DNA from: Labia minor
Taxonomy: Eukaryota > Arthropoda > Insecta > Dermaptera > Spongiphoridae
DNA length: 64,000 bases
Direction: 5' to 3'
Assembly: GCA_963082975.1 (NCBI GenBank)
Contig: OY720345.1
Span: forward strand, 77,469,034 to 77,533,033
Under the pieces are notes generated by a model. That model did no database searches, was not told the origin of the DNA, and was given only the letters and a program-made list of their open reading frames with translations. Below, one piece after another: positions 24,410-35,889 of this stretch. A program made the position numbers and the translations under genes. Numbering within the stretch: position 1 is the stretch's first letter; every line of letters starts with the position of its first letter.

Positions 24410-24416
24410 CTAAGCC

Positions 24417-25862
24417 AAATATTTTTTCAATTTCTACTACAAATTCGTTCACACTCCTAAATATATTTCTCTTGAACAAATTTTCATTAAGAGTAAAAAA
24501 AAATGTCTTATATAAGATATAAACTAGGATATAAATTTGTCTTGCAATGGCTAAGTAGGTTGAGTATCGCCATAGAAATTTCAGATCCCTTCTGATCGTA
24601 CCATAAAATTTTTTTATTTGATTTTCAAATAATTTTTAATAGAATAAGCAGGAATTGATTTAATTTTTTTATATTACTTGTTTATATTTAAATCTATAGA
24701 TCCTTTTGTTGAAATTTAAATTTAAAATTTTTAGATTTATTAACTAATATATATATATATATATACGAATATTTTCAAATACTCAGATCTTTAATAGTAC
24801 TATAATAAATGAAAATAAAAAAAACGCATCATCAGAAATATCTCAAATGTTTTGGATTTGAACCATCAATCGAGGGGAGGAATTAAAAAAGTTGGTTTTA
24901 TTGAAAATGATAGGTGATTTGAACTGAAATGGATTTCATCATTTTATGACAAGAAAAGGAAATAGAAGATTATCTAGTCGAGTGTGGTTTATTGGTAGTT
25001 CAAGTAAAGGTTTCCATGTATACAGTTAATTGAACAAGAAAACGAATGAAATCGTTAAATGTTTCTGATATAAAAAAAAAGAGAAGAAGAAAAAAAATTA
25101 AAAGAAAGTTGAGGTAAGAATCTTATTGCAAAATAAATGAATCATAAATATGGAAATTGAACGGGTAACACTTTGAAAGAAAAGTTAGATACCTACTTTC
25201 TCGTTACTGCTTCTTTTTATAAATAGGTACTTAAGTAATATTGTGAAATCAGGAGTGAATTCTTCATAACTTGTAATTTATTTCCAAAAGATGAAATCAT
25301 TTTTTAAGAATATTCACAATTTGAAAAATGAATTACTTACTCTGTTCATGTCTAAATGATTTAATTAAATAATATCAAAAATATGTTTCGTTGAAATAAA
25401 ATATATTTTTAAAAATACATGTTTTTGTAACAATTTCCTACAAAAAAAAAAAAACCTAGTCAACCATTATAAATGCACACACATTTTAATCTTAAGAAAT
25501 AGTAGCTTAATAATATTCTTATTCTACCTTCCTCGTACACTAATCAAACCGAATGGAATCTATGAATGGCATGGCTGGGAATAGAATGAACCAAAGAGCA
25601 ATCATGCAAGGCCAAGACTTATTTCATGTCGTTTTGAAATGAAGGTCTTAAGAAATTGGATAGTTTTTTTTTTCTTCTTTAAAGTTAATAAAAAAAAAAA
25701 TTCAATTTTTCTTTGACCTAAAAAAATGAACATTGGTAATAAAAAAAATAAAATAACGAAAATTTTTATTAATATTTGGTATTGCCAAACAAAATTATAT
25801 TAGAATATTGTAATCAATTTGGATTTATCGATACTATCTTAAAAATTACAAGAATTACTTCT
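24417..25862. other. AT-rich gene-free stretch
   Basis: TA run at about 24748-24766. A less AT-rich patch lies at 25520-25630. Nothing recognised. Confidence 0.5.
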
Positions 25863-26636
25863 TTTTACTATCTCGCCAGAATGGATTGAGCTAGAATAAT
25901 GAAATTTGTTACACGGGCGTTATTCAATATTCGTAGTTTTCTATCAACTTTTGAGAAATGTAGCTCATTAGCTACTACGTTTTCATTTTTGTTCCTCTAA
26001 ACTGACCGTAAAAATAAAGATATATGTTTGATAGTTTTTCACATGATTAAAAATTGTGAAACTACTATATAAAGAATTTCAGCTTGATTGAATCGCTGAA
26101 AGTACAGGAATTTATTTTTTAAATCTTTTAACAAGTTGACTGCCAATCACGAGCCAGCAAGTGACGTGGTGTCATCAACAAAGTCCAAACACGCGAAGAT
26201 TTCTGTCTCAAAAATTTCTTTTTCAAAGTATCGAAGCAAGTTAATTATAATAATATCCCTGTTTAATACATCATCAAATTGAACTATCCATATAAATATG
26301 TATATGTAATTGTATACATATGGAACATCTCTTATAAGAGAGAGGTAATGGGTACATCCATTGCTACGTCCGTGTCGAGTTCCTGGCAATGGATTTAATT
26401 TTTATCAAAACTATGATAAAAAATAAATGCAGCTAAAAGTAGTTGAAAACAAATGCTATTTGAACAACTCACAAAAATATAGTATTAAGTCAAGGTCTTC
26501 CCTATTTCAATAAAATGTTATCAGTGAAAATTATTTTAGAAACCTTAAAAATCCTAAAATAAAATTTTCAAATTTAGAAAAAAGCTTGATTACCCAATTC
26601 AAATTTGCGAGATAGTCGAGTGAAGACACTCTAGAT
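25863..26636 (+). mobile_element. Family B Helentron-like element (copy B4) with altered interior
   Basis: The 5' end TTTTTACTATCTCGCCAG jumps straight to ATGGATTGAGCTAGAATAAT, so the 5' hairpin partner and the microsatellite are deleted. The family core continues to GTGACGTGGTGTCATCAACA and ends near 26185. About 400 bp of unrelated sequence follows. The family 3' end, TTTGCGAGATAGTCGAGTGA then AGACACTCTAGATTTTT, returns at 26604-26636. The foreign middle could be a second insertion or replacement; its ends are not defined. Confidence 0.75.
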
Positions 26637-26744
26637 TTTTATTTCTGGATTAAAAATAATGCAAAATCAAATCTTCAGCATACGTTGGGACCTATTTTAG
26701 AAGCACTTTTTCCAATTGAGGTATCTTCAAAACAAGCGTTTTGA

Positions 26745-27005
26745 AAGCATTTTCAAACATTCTTCTTTTGTTTGAACCGATGTGTGAAAGGGCGAATTGT
26801 CATGATGGAGAATGATTCACCTCTTATTGTTCTTTTTCGTTTTCCAAAGACTTCTGGAAAATAAATGGTAGTGAACCATTCAGCATTGATCGTCCTACTT
26901 TGTTCTAACGCCTCCATCGCCACCTGATTGGTAATACTGAAAAAACAGGCAAGGTCCTCCAACAACATTTGGTATATTTGACTCAATTTAGAACAGTTAT
27001 TTCAA
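26745..27005 (-). pseudogene. mariner transposase fragment (catalytic core region)
   Basis: The minus frame reads ALEQSRTINAEWFTTIYFPE then VFGKRKRT. After a frameshift, a neighbouring frame reads ILHHDNSPFHTSVQTKE. These are the regions leading to, and around, the second aspartate of the mariner DD34D triad (family pattern R-TVNSEWYTTICLPEVF...LHHDNA--HTS). The lineage differs from the fragments at 7.7, 44.4 and 45.8 kb. The 5' and 3' parts of the gene are missing. It lies directly after family B copy B4. Confidence 0.75.
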
Positions 27006-27600
27006 GCTCATAATTATACAGAACAATGTTTTGTCAACTTTGCAAACATTCAAAATATCATGTAATTAATATCTTAATGTTCATGTCATAGTTATTATTA
27101 ATGTTCAAGGATATTCAATTTTATATTTGAGAAATTTGGTCAACTACCAAAAGAGCTTTTCAAACCCTCTTTTTCAATTGATTCTCTTTTTACCATATAA
27201 AAATTATTCTACTAATTATTTCTTTAATTAATGGATTTTTTTTTGTGTGTTTTGAAAATAAAAATTCTATAATATTTTTATTTATTTCTGAAATACTCAG
27301 AGATAGGAGAGTAAATCTGTTGATATATTTATTATGACCAATTAATAATTGTAATTGTATTAAATATGTTTATTAATAATAAAAAGAATTCTGATTAAAA
27401 TCAGTTTTTACAATTTTGAATAGAGTAGTAATGGAAAGGATCGAATAAATGTTTGGAAGGTCATAATCGAAAATCATTAAACATAAAAAGTAGATAATTA
27501 TATTTCCGATAATTATGATACACACTATATATCAAGAAATATACGATATATATATATATATAATCGTAGTTTCGAAAGTACACATTCATATATATATAGA
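27006..27600. other. AT-rich gene-free stretch
   Basis: No structure recognised apart from a TA run at about 27547-27562. Confidence 0.5.
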
Positions 27601-27717
27601 GAGAGACATGCACAAGGGGATGGTTAATTTAGTTCACCCCTACAATGTCCCTTTGGGGAGTGAGCGCCTGGGGGTGGAGGCAATGTGTTCAGGGGGCTGC
27701 CCTTGGAGGGCGTAGGG

Positions 27718-27910
27718 CTAACCTGTTGGTTTGACTGGACGATACAAAAGCGATTTCTCCTCTAGTATCTGGAATGAGTAACCGGAAGGGAGAGAAGCTC
27801 TTAATTGTGATTGGCTTTCAGATAATTCCCAACTAATGCATAGCTGATGGTCCAAAGACAAAGTGTCGACTGGTATTAAATAGAAACCGATATCATTAAA
27901 GTGTCCATTA
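27718..27910 (-). CDS. Candidate internal exon, product unknown
   Basis: The minus frame reads FNDIGFYLIPVDTLSLDHQL, then ISWELSESQSQLRASLPSGY and ILEEKSLLYRPVKPT. It then meets a possible donor CAACAG|GTTAGC at about 27720. Codon composition looks more protein-like than chance frames in this window, and GC is higher than the flanks, continuing as a GC-rich island to about 27610. I recognise no domain. The 5' boundary and acceptor were not found; the frame merges upstream with AT-rich sequence. It could be chance. Confidence 0.25.
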
Positions 27911-27969
27911 CTTTTTTTTAATTCTATCATCACTAAAATTGCATTTTCGAAATTAAAAGCATTATACAT

Positions 27970-28693
27970 ATTGTTTTAATTTTCACTCACTGTTTAATTC
28001 AATATCCTACAAAGAGATTGAGATTAAATTACACTCTTTTTTTAAATTCACCCTCGTAATTAGTGTGTGTGTGATTTATCATTAAATTATGCATTCCTAA
28101 TTTTATTGTCTAATAATAGTAAGAAAATAATAAAATAAAAAAAATAATAAAAAAAAGGATATAATCTCTCTCACTATTTCTATTTAATTTAATATAAATT
28201 AATTTTATTAAATTTCTTTCTTATTTTTTTGAATTGTCTTTAAATTATCATATATAGGTAGTATAACAAAAGAAAGAATTATGGAATATATATATATTTA
28301 TATATATACATATATTATACTACTTTAGATGAAATGTAAAAAAAAAAAACATAAATACTAAAATTGAGAAATATCTTTATAGCGAATTTAAGTAAAAATT
28401 TCATAATAAAATTTTTATCACAGTTCACATGGCTTTTTTATATTTATCTTTTTGAATAAAAAATTCAATTGAGAACCCTAAAAAATATATTGTACACAGG
28501 AAAAGACTGTATGTATTCATAGAAAAAAAAGGGATGTTTTTTTCTCTTTCTCTCTCACTCTAAAGATATCTATCTCCACCCTCACTCTCTTCTAAGAAAG
28601 TAAGCTGTATCTGATGTTGGGGATCATTTTGTTTTAATTATGTTAAATTTTTTATAATAATGATAATAATTATAATCATTTTTATAAATTAAA
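27970..28693. other. AT-rich gene-free stretch
   Basis: TA-rich tract at 28287-28320 and CT runs at about 28540-28600. No gene or repeat assigned. Confidence 0.5.
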
Positions 28694-29302
28694 AATAAGC
28701 TGGAGTGTCTCGACTCGATAATCTCGCAATTTGAATTAGATTAAATAACATATATTATATTTAAATTAAATTTAATTAATTAAATTATAAATTAAAATTA
28801 ATAAATCATATTTATCAAACCAACTAGTGTTTGGCTAATGTTGATGACACCTCGTCACGTGCAGGCGCGTGATTTGCAGTCAACGTGTTAAAAAATTAAT
28901 TTCGGTACTTTCAGCGATTCAATCAAGCTGAAATTCTATATATAGCAGTTTTATACAATTTTTAATCATATTAAAAACTATCAAACATATAACTTTATTT
29001 TTACGGTCACTTTAGAGGAAAAAAACTGAAACCATAGTAGGTAATGGACCTCTTCAGGATGAGCTACATTTCTCAAAAGTTGATAGAAAACTACGAATTT
29101 TGAATAATGCCGTGTACCAAATTTCATTATTCTTCCTCAAACCTTTTTGGTGTAATCTTATCTACATTCTCACACATACACACACACACACAGAGAGACA
29201 TTATTCTCAAACTTATTGAAAATGACTCAGGGATCTTCAAAACGTATAAAAAGATTAAAATCTCAACATCGAAAATTTTCGTGATTCTGGCGAAATAGTA
29301 AA
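28694..29302 (-). mobile_element. Family B Helentron-like element (copy B5)
   Basis: The plus-strand left end is AATAAGCTGGAGTGTCTCGA then CTCGATAATCTCGC; the right end is GTGATTCTGGCGAAATAGTA. A CA microsatellite lies at about 29170-29191. The core matches B3 in reverse, including CACCTCGTCACGTGCAGG and CTATATATAGCAGTTTTATA. The 5' hairpin is reduced to one arm. Confidence 0.85.
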
Positions 29303-31168
29303 AACAAACAAATTTGAATTTAATTAAATTTACAAATAATAAAGATTGATCGTCAAATCAAGCCAATTAATGGTATTATTTTTTTTTAAAACTTACAAAA
29401 TCATTTCACAATATAAACCAAAATATTCAATGTATTTTATTATTTCTGTTACTTCTTGATTTGTGTTTGTCGTGTCAAGAAAAATCATGTCTACCCATGG
29501 AAATTGAAAATATATAAAAGTTATAGAAATTATATTTTATTTGAAAAATAAGAATGTATATGTGTAAACCAAATTACATCTACCCTTGATCTCATTGGTA
29601 TATTCTCCCTCTTCGGCACCCTCTCGCACAACCCCTTTTTGGTACATCCATACCAAAGCGCATATTGCAATATAAAATATTTTATTGGCAGGGTTTGAAG
29701 GCACTGAGGCGGAACCTCATTAGAGATCGTCTTGTAGTTTAAGGGAAAGGGGGGGTAGATTGACTTGGAAAAAGAAATGCCGAATCCAAGGACAAGGGAA
29801 GGGGTAGGCATTACCATAATTCTTCTTTAGGGTGATTTCATTTCTTTAAATATATATACATAAAGAGAATGAGAGAGGGAGAAAGTCAATCACAGTTAGG
29901 ATCTAGTTTAGAAATGATTACATGAATAATATATTCGGGATTGAGGGGAATAACGAAAATCCTTGGCGATGAAAAGGAGTTTTCCTATTAATCCCTGTTG
30001 AGTATATCAATAGACCATCAATATTTTTAATAGATTATTTGGCCATTCATTTGAATATTCAAACTTTATAGAATAACATTGTTTGTTTTTGTTTTTTTTG
30101 CTCAAAAATAATCTCATTTATTTAAATACAGTTTATTTTACCTTTTATTTATTGTAATATATATATTTATATATTATATATATTAATATTATAATATCCT
30201 ATTAATATATGATAAACATTTGAAATACAAACCAACATTTAATTTTAGATAAAAAAAAAAATAGAAGGGAAAAAGAATCTCATTTGAATTGAAAATTGTT
30301 GAATTTTATTAAGTGATTAGAAAAAAGAGGATTATTATTATTAAATATCAAATTAATATATTTATAGAGTAGAAAAATTCATTTAAATTTATTTTTATTA
30401 TAAAATTTATATTAAAAATTGCAAATTGGATTTTTTTTTTTATTATTTAATTGAATGTGTTAATATTATTCTATTTATGTTCTCGTATAAATTGAAAATA
30501 TTTTAACAATTCAATATTTAATTATTATTTGAAGTAATGAATTAATATTCAAAATATTATATCAAAAAAGAACGTATCCATCGTTTTTTTTTTATACATT
30601 TTGAAATAGTTTATTTAATGGATCTTGCATTGTAAAACTTATTTCCTCGATCTATCAATTTCAAAGTCATTAAGATTCCGTTTTGATTTTATTTAAAAAT
30701 TATCATAACTTCTCTTATTAAATATACATTCAAATATAATAAAATTTAATATTTTTTTTTAAATTTAAAAAACAAAACTTAATCCAAAATTAAAAATTAA
30801 GTTAATTTCAATCCAAAATCTAAAATAAAACTTGTTAAGGGGAAAGAAAAATCAGGAGAATCAGGAAACGAATTCTGTTCTCGATTATGTGGGGAAAGAT
30901 TTCACTAAAATTGTTACATAACATGTTACATGAAATGAAATTTTCAATTTAGAAGAGAATGAAATAAAAAAACAATTTCTTTACTTTCAAATAATAATAA
31001 TAACAACTGAAGGGGACGTTTAAAATCTCAAAAACTTTCATGGTACCCCAAATTGTAAAGAAACAATATTTTAGTTAAAATAAATTGATCTTAAATTTAA
31101 TTTATCCATTTTTTTTTTTATTTAAATTTTTTCAAATATTATATTATGAATATTTTGTTCTTATTAGA
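29303..31168. other. AT-rich stretch with one higher-GC patch
   Basis: A patch at 29575-29830 is higher in GC and carries a 95-codon minus-strand frame with no recognised family. The rest is AT-rich and featureless. Confidence 0.45.
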
Positions 31169-31169
31169 T

Positions 31170-32440
31170 TTTTACTATCTCGTAAGAGATAGTATTGCGA
31201 TCACGGAAATTTTTGATGTTGAGATTTTGATGTTTTTATACGTTTTGAAGGTCCCTGAATCATTTTCACTAAGGTTGAGAAAAATGTCTCTCTCTCTCTG
31301 TGTGTGTGTGTGTGTGTAGACAAGATTACGCAAAAACGTTTTGAGCTAGAATGAAGAAATTTGGTACATGGACATTATTCAAAATTCATAGTTTTCTATC
31401 AACTTTTGAGAAATGTAGGTCAACCGGAAGAGGGTCATTACTTACAACGTTTTGATTTACTTTCCTCTAAAGTGACCGTAAAAATAAAGATATATGTTAG
31501 ATAATTTTTCACATGATTAATAATTGTATAAAACTGCTATATATAGAATTTCAGCTTGATTGAATCGCTGAAAGTACCAGAATTAATTTTTGAACACTGC
31601 AAATCTCACGCGCCAACACGTGCCATGGTGCCATCAATAAAATAAGTTGACCTGTGGCCAGGTCCGAACCGACCGACTGTTTGAAATAAATTAATTTCCA
31701 GCTACAGAAACAATTTCAAATAATTTTAATATATCTATTAATGTAATAAAAAACAGATAGGCATACATAAATAATAAATATAAACATTTTTAATTTTATT
31801 TTATTTATAATATATATGCAAGACCAGGTTGTGACGTCATGAATGGCTGGATGACGTCATATAATTTTAAATCAAGAAAAAACTAATAAATATGATTTTT
31901 CTCGAGGATAAAACCAATACAAAGTGCATGATTCGTGGTGATATATAAAAAAATCTCCTTTGGTGTGAAAATAACCCTTTCCTTCCTATCGTCGATCGCT
32001 AATACTACCACTTCCGGTTTCCGGAATTGCACCAAAAGTTGATCAATTCATCCCACTGATGCATTAAGTAAATATACCAAATTTCATCAAAATCGGTTGA
32101 GCCGTTCAGGCTGTACACATCTATACGGACGGACAGACGGACAGACAGACGGACGGACAGACGGACGGACAGACGGACAGACATCATGCTAAAAATACTT
32201 TTTTCTGTTTAGAAAATGCATGATTCGTGGAGATATGTAAAAATCTCCACATGTGAAATTTGGTGTGAAAACAATACCTCCCTTACTATCGTCGGTCGGT
32301 AAAAAAAACCAAACATGCGCTGGTTTAATATTTATTATTTATAATTTATAAATAATTAAATTTAATTTAAATATAATATATTATGTTATTTAATCCAATT
32401 CAAATTGCGAGATAGTCGAGTGGAGACACTCCAGCTTATT
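31170..32440 (+). mobile_element. Family B Helentron-like element (copy B6), split by family A copy A5
   Basis: The 5' part runs from TTTTTACTATCTCGTAAGAG to GCCATGGTGCCATCAATAAA near 31640. The 3' part resumes at AAAACCAAACATGCGCTGGT (about 32302) and ends GCGAGATAGTC, hairpin GAGTGGAGACACTC, CAGCTTATT at 32440. Together the parts make a full-length B element like B3, with CT/GT microsatellite at about 31287-31317. The break falls in an A-run that is intact in B2 and B3. Confidence 0.9.
31641..32300 (-). mobile_element. Family A Helentron-like element (copy A5, full length, nested)
   Basis: Minus orientation. The plus-strand left end is AATAAGTTGACCTGTGGCCA, with the hairpin GACCTGTGGCCAGGTC, then GAACCGACCGAC. 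The right end is CTATCGTCGGTCGGT followed by an A-run. Both modules, the GTCC microsatellite (about 32127-32183), the GATGAAATTTGGTA block and two TGACGTCA octamers are intact. It is inserted in family B copy B6, so this A insertion is younger than that B copy. Confidence 0.9.
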
Positions 32441-33581
32441 ATATATATTAAAAGATATTACATATTTTCATTAAATACAATTTACATAGACAGACTTCAT
32501 TTGGTCAATTTACCTATATATAGTATTGTAGATGTATGTAAATAAAATATTATTAATTTAAAAAAAAACAACAAATGTACCGTTTTGATATAATCAATCA
32601 TTTGGACATTAAGACATTATTTTCAAACCCTGCCAAACATATTTGAATTATCTCTCGTTTCTAAATTGAATAATGGTTTTCGAAGCATATAATAAAAAGA
32701 AACATACCACCCTCATGTTTTTCAAAAATATTTTTCATTATAATGAATAAAAAAATTAGTTCACATCTGCGCCCATCGCCTGGCCACGTGATCCACCCCC
32801 GCTAGGTGTTTTGTTTCTCTCCGATGAAATTAATAATCGAAACGTGACAGGCGTGACCATTTTTAAACCAACGTGACTTCCCTTTAATATTACCCCTGGC
32901 ACCCTGGATAACCTACCGGAGCCTCATGTGAATGCCATCCTCTAAACACAACATTGGAAAATAGAGACGGGGTCACATTACATTAGGTCATGAACTTTAT
33001 CTTCGATCAACAGCCGGATAGACAGACAGACGCATAACTCACCAATAAATGGACTCTGGAAAGGGAATTTAGGCAGTACATATTCAACAGTTTGTTTTTT
33101 TATATATAGATATATTCAAGATTAAAGAAGCCAAAAACCTTGTAGGATGTTTATAAGAATATATTACTACTACTTTTATATATATTGACCAGAAAACTAA
33201 CCAAACCATTTATAGACTTGGCTGAAATTCAAATCCACATTTTTGATATATTTTATAGAAATGAAGAATTATTGAAAAAATATATTTAACAAAGTTATTT
33301 CATAGTTTATTTTATAATAATAATTAAAATAGAAAACAGGTATAATTTTTAATTTGATTTTAAGAGGGAGGGGGGAAAAGGAGAAGATTAAATATTTAAA
33401 TATGTAAAAAAATATACATTTAAATATAAGGAAATTGTAAAATTGAAATTCCACTATCCTATGGATTTCAATCATCACAAATATCATACCTATTTGTATG
33501 ATTAAACAAAGAGAATTGATTTTAGATCAATTCTAAAATGATAAAGCTGTCTTAAATAATATTTGAAGAATTTAATAAGAA
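32441..33581. other. Mixed stretch with higher-GC island at 32.76-33.06 kb
   Basis: The island includes GGCCACGTGATCC (E-box CACGTG) and AGGTCATGAACT (nuclear-receptor-like half site AGGTCA), which would suit conserved regulatory DNA. No coding frame was recognised. The remainder is AT-rich. Confidence 0.35.
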
Positions 33582-34365
33582 GAAGACTTAAATATAATAG
33601 GAGATTCGGCAATTGTAATTAAAGATAGCGTAGAAAAATTAATTGAAGCAGGAAAAGAGGTGGGACTAGAAATTAATAATGCTAAGACAAAGTATTTAGT
33701 AACAGAGAGGAATAGTATTAACACACAAAATCTTAATATACAAGATATAGAATTTGAAAATGTAGAAAAATTTAAATATTTAGGTTCTGTGATAACGAAA
33801 GATAATAATATTCGAGATGAGTTTAAAGCGAGGTTACAATCGAGAAACGCATGTTATCATGCAATAAAGGGGCTTATCGCATCAAAATTATTATCAAAGG
33901 GGATAAAAGTTAAAATAAATAAAACAATTATTTTACCGGTTGTATTAAATGGATGTGAGGCATGGTCTATGACCTTAGGTGACGAGAGTAGATTTAGAAT
34001 ATTTGAGAATAGGATTCTGCGAAGCATTTATGGGCCAAAGAAAGATGAAGTCACCGGGGAATGGCGAAGATTGCATAACGAGGAATTGCATGACCTCTAT
34101 GCATCTCCAGATATAGTTAGAATTATAAAATGGGCAGGACAAGTGGCTAGAATGGGAGAAGATAGAATGGCGAAAAATATATTGGTAGGGTGACCGAGTG
34201 GGAAACGTCTTCTCGGAAGACCAAGGACACGGTGGGTGGAAAATGTGGGAAAGGACGTGAGAGGATAGGGACTGGAATGTTGTGGCTCAGAATAGGAATA
34301 CTTGGAGGGGTGTGTTTGCTGCGGCCAATAACTTTCGAGTTCCGTAGAGTCACAGAAATAGATAG
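33582..34365 (+). pseudogene. Non-LTR retrotransposon, reverse transcriptase C-terminus to 3' tail (copy D1)
   Basis: The frame opens after a stop at 33573 with EDLNIIGDSA, the relic just past the (Y)ADD box, then VGLEINNAKTKYLV, FKYLGSVITKDN, ILPVVLNGCEAW and GEWRRLHNEELHDLY. WAGQVARMGEDR, typical of the thumb and C-terminal region of insect non-LTR elements, follows. A stop at 34191 is followed, in other frames, by KRLLGRPRTRWVENVGKDVR and RDWNVVAQNRNTW, ending at TAG 34345-34347. At least two frameshifts are therefore present. The 3' end is ATAGATAGATAG, a GATA-type tail. It is 5'-truncated, and the clade within non-LTR elements was not fixed. Confidence 0.88.
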
Positions 34366-34958
34366 ATAGACCTTAATAAGAAAACTTATATTATCTAATT
34401 AACTCAAAAGCTTTTATCTAAATTTATTAACTATCCTGAGATTAGTATTAACCTTTTAGCACCTTAGTGACATAAAAAAATAATTAAAATAATTTTTAAA
34501 TGGAATTTCAATAAAAAGAATTTAGGAATATACCTTAATTTTGAACTAAGGAATTTTGTTTAAATATCCAATAATCAAATTCAATACAATCACAAATTCA
34601 ATGTGATGATTTATTCATGACTTTTACATTGTATAGAAATGCTTTAAAATAGCAGAAGGCTTGGTTGTGCATAAACAGACAGCTTGAATGGGGTATTTCA
34701 AAATACTAATATATACATATATATATATATATATATAGAAGATTATAATATTCTGGCAAAAATATACCAAAAATAATATTAATAGAAATTTGTAAAAATT
34801 AAAATTTACCAGAATTGACTTGAAATATAATAAATATTGGTATAACTAATAATAATTATACAAACATCACTTAATATTTTAGTTAATTCTTCATTTGGGT
34901 ACTTTAAAATGTATAAAAACCAACTGTAAATATTTCAAACATATACCAATATTTTAGT
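34366..34958. other. AT-rich gene-free stretch
   Basis: TA run at 34713-34737; nothing else recognised. Confidence 0.5.
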
Positions 34959-34959
34959 A

Positions 34960-35162
34960 TGGTGTCACAGATAGTGGAAACCAACATGCTTGAATATGAT
35001 CCTTGTGGTGTCAAGGGAATTTTTCTAACTAGAGTCTATTGAACCCAGATTCCAGAATCAAAATTGAGAAGCTACTTGAAATAAAAAGTAGCGACTCCGA
35101 TCAAGAAAATCAAGATAAAGGATGAGAGTTCCGTTCTACTGATCATAGAACATCTTTACTCC
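34960..35162 (+). repeat. tRNA-derived SINE, family C copy 4 (decayed)
   Basis: The body matches the other C copies (AAGGGAATTTTTCTAACTAG, ATAAAAAGTAGCGACTCCGA, CCGTTCTACTGATCATAGAA). The tRNA-like head is badly eroded (GGTGTCACAGATAGTGG) and the B box is lost. Confidence 0.8.
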
Positions 35163-35605
35163 ACTTGGTAAATTTTAAATGAACTATTATTAATGCATAA
35201 CTTTAACATTTTTGTGATTTTTATAGTCATTTGAGAAAAAAACAATTTGAAATTTTATTTTTTTTCGATAAGCTGTGATTGATATTTATGGATGATATTT
35301 GTATTGCTACTAGTATAGCTAGTCTGTTATTATATAATATATGGATAAATAAATGAATAAATAAAAAATAAAACTAATAAATGCTCTTAAATGTAAAAAT
35401 GCAAAACATTTATTTTTTTTTTTTAAAAAAATAAAGATATAATAAAAAAAAAGTTTATGTATAACAATAAAATTTTTAAAAGATTAACTTTTTCAAAGAA
35501 TTCATCTAGTTAAAGTGTTGATGAATTTCATGATGTTCGTAAATAGCAATATTTTAAATGTCTCGCAAATCCATCAGCTATAATTAGAATATTGATCAAA
35601 CTTTC
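35163..35605. other. AT-rich gene-free stretch
   Basis: No structure recognised. Confidence 0.5.
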
Positions 35606-35809
35606 CTAAAGCAATATCTTTTGAATTTGATTACGGTAGAGGGAGCGAGTTTCGAGAGCAAGAAAACAAGGGGACGGATCTGAAACAAGAAGAGTTGTCT
35701 TCGAAGGGTTTTCCACGATGAATGAAATGAAATATGCCCTGAACACACCTGTATACGAGTGGAAATAAGGAAGGGGGAATGAAGTACGAGCACTAGAGTA
35801 GACTTTCAG

Positions 35810-35888
35810 TTTCATGCCGGAAGTTGACGACGGTATCTACGCGTGCGACACGCAAACTACGGAGGAACGATCTGCTTTTGCCATCGTC
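35810..35888 (+). CDS. Candidate exon encoding the end of an immunoglobulin-like domain
   Basis: A plus frame reads MPEVDDGIYACDTQTTEERS then AFAIVY. DDGIYAC fits the DxGxYxC motif around the second conserved cysteine of an Ig fold, followed by a plausible last beta strand. A possible acceptor (GACTTTCAG, ending at 35809) lies just upstream, and an in-frame stop lies before it. The downstream donor is weak (GTCTAT at 35886) and the next sequence is a TA-rich tract. The segment sits at the edge of a higher-GC island starting near 35620. The motif is short, so chance or a pseudogene is possible. No matching first half of an Ig domain was found. Confidence 0.33.
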
Positions 35889-35889
35889 T

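Noticed and set aside
24600..25500. CRISPR-like or tandem array
   Set aside because: No regularly spaced repeats; the organism type also makes CRISPR implausible.
32005..32187. Frame with SVRLSVRLSVR repeats followed by a conserved-looking tail, also at 22508 and 23740
   Set aside because: The similarity among copies reflects DNA-level repeat identity of family A (GTCC microsatellite plus adjacent block); stops and shifts differ, so it is not a conserved protein.
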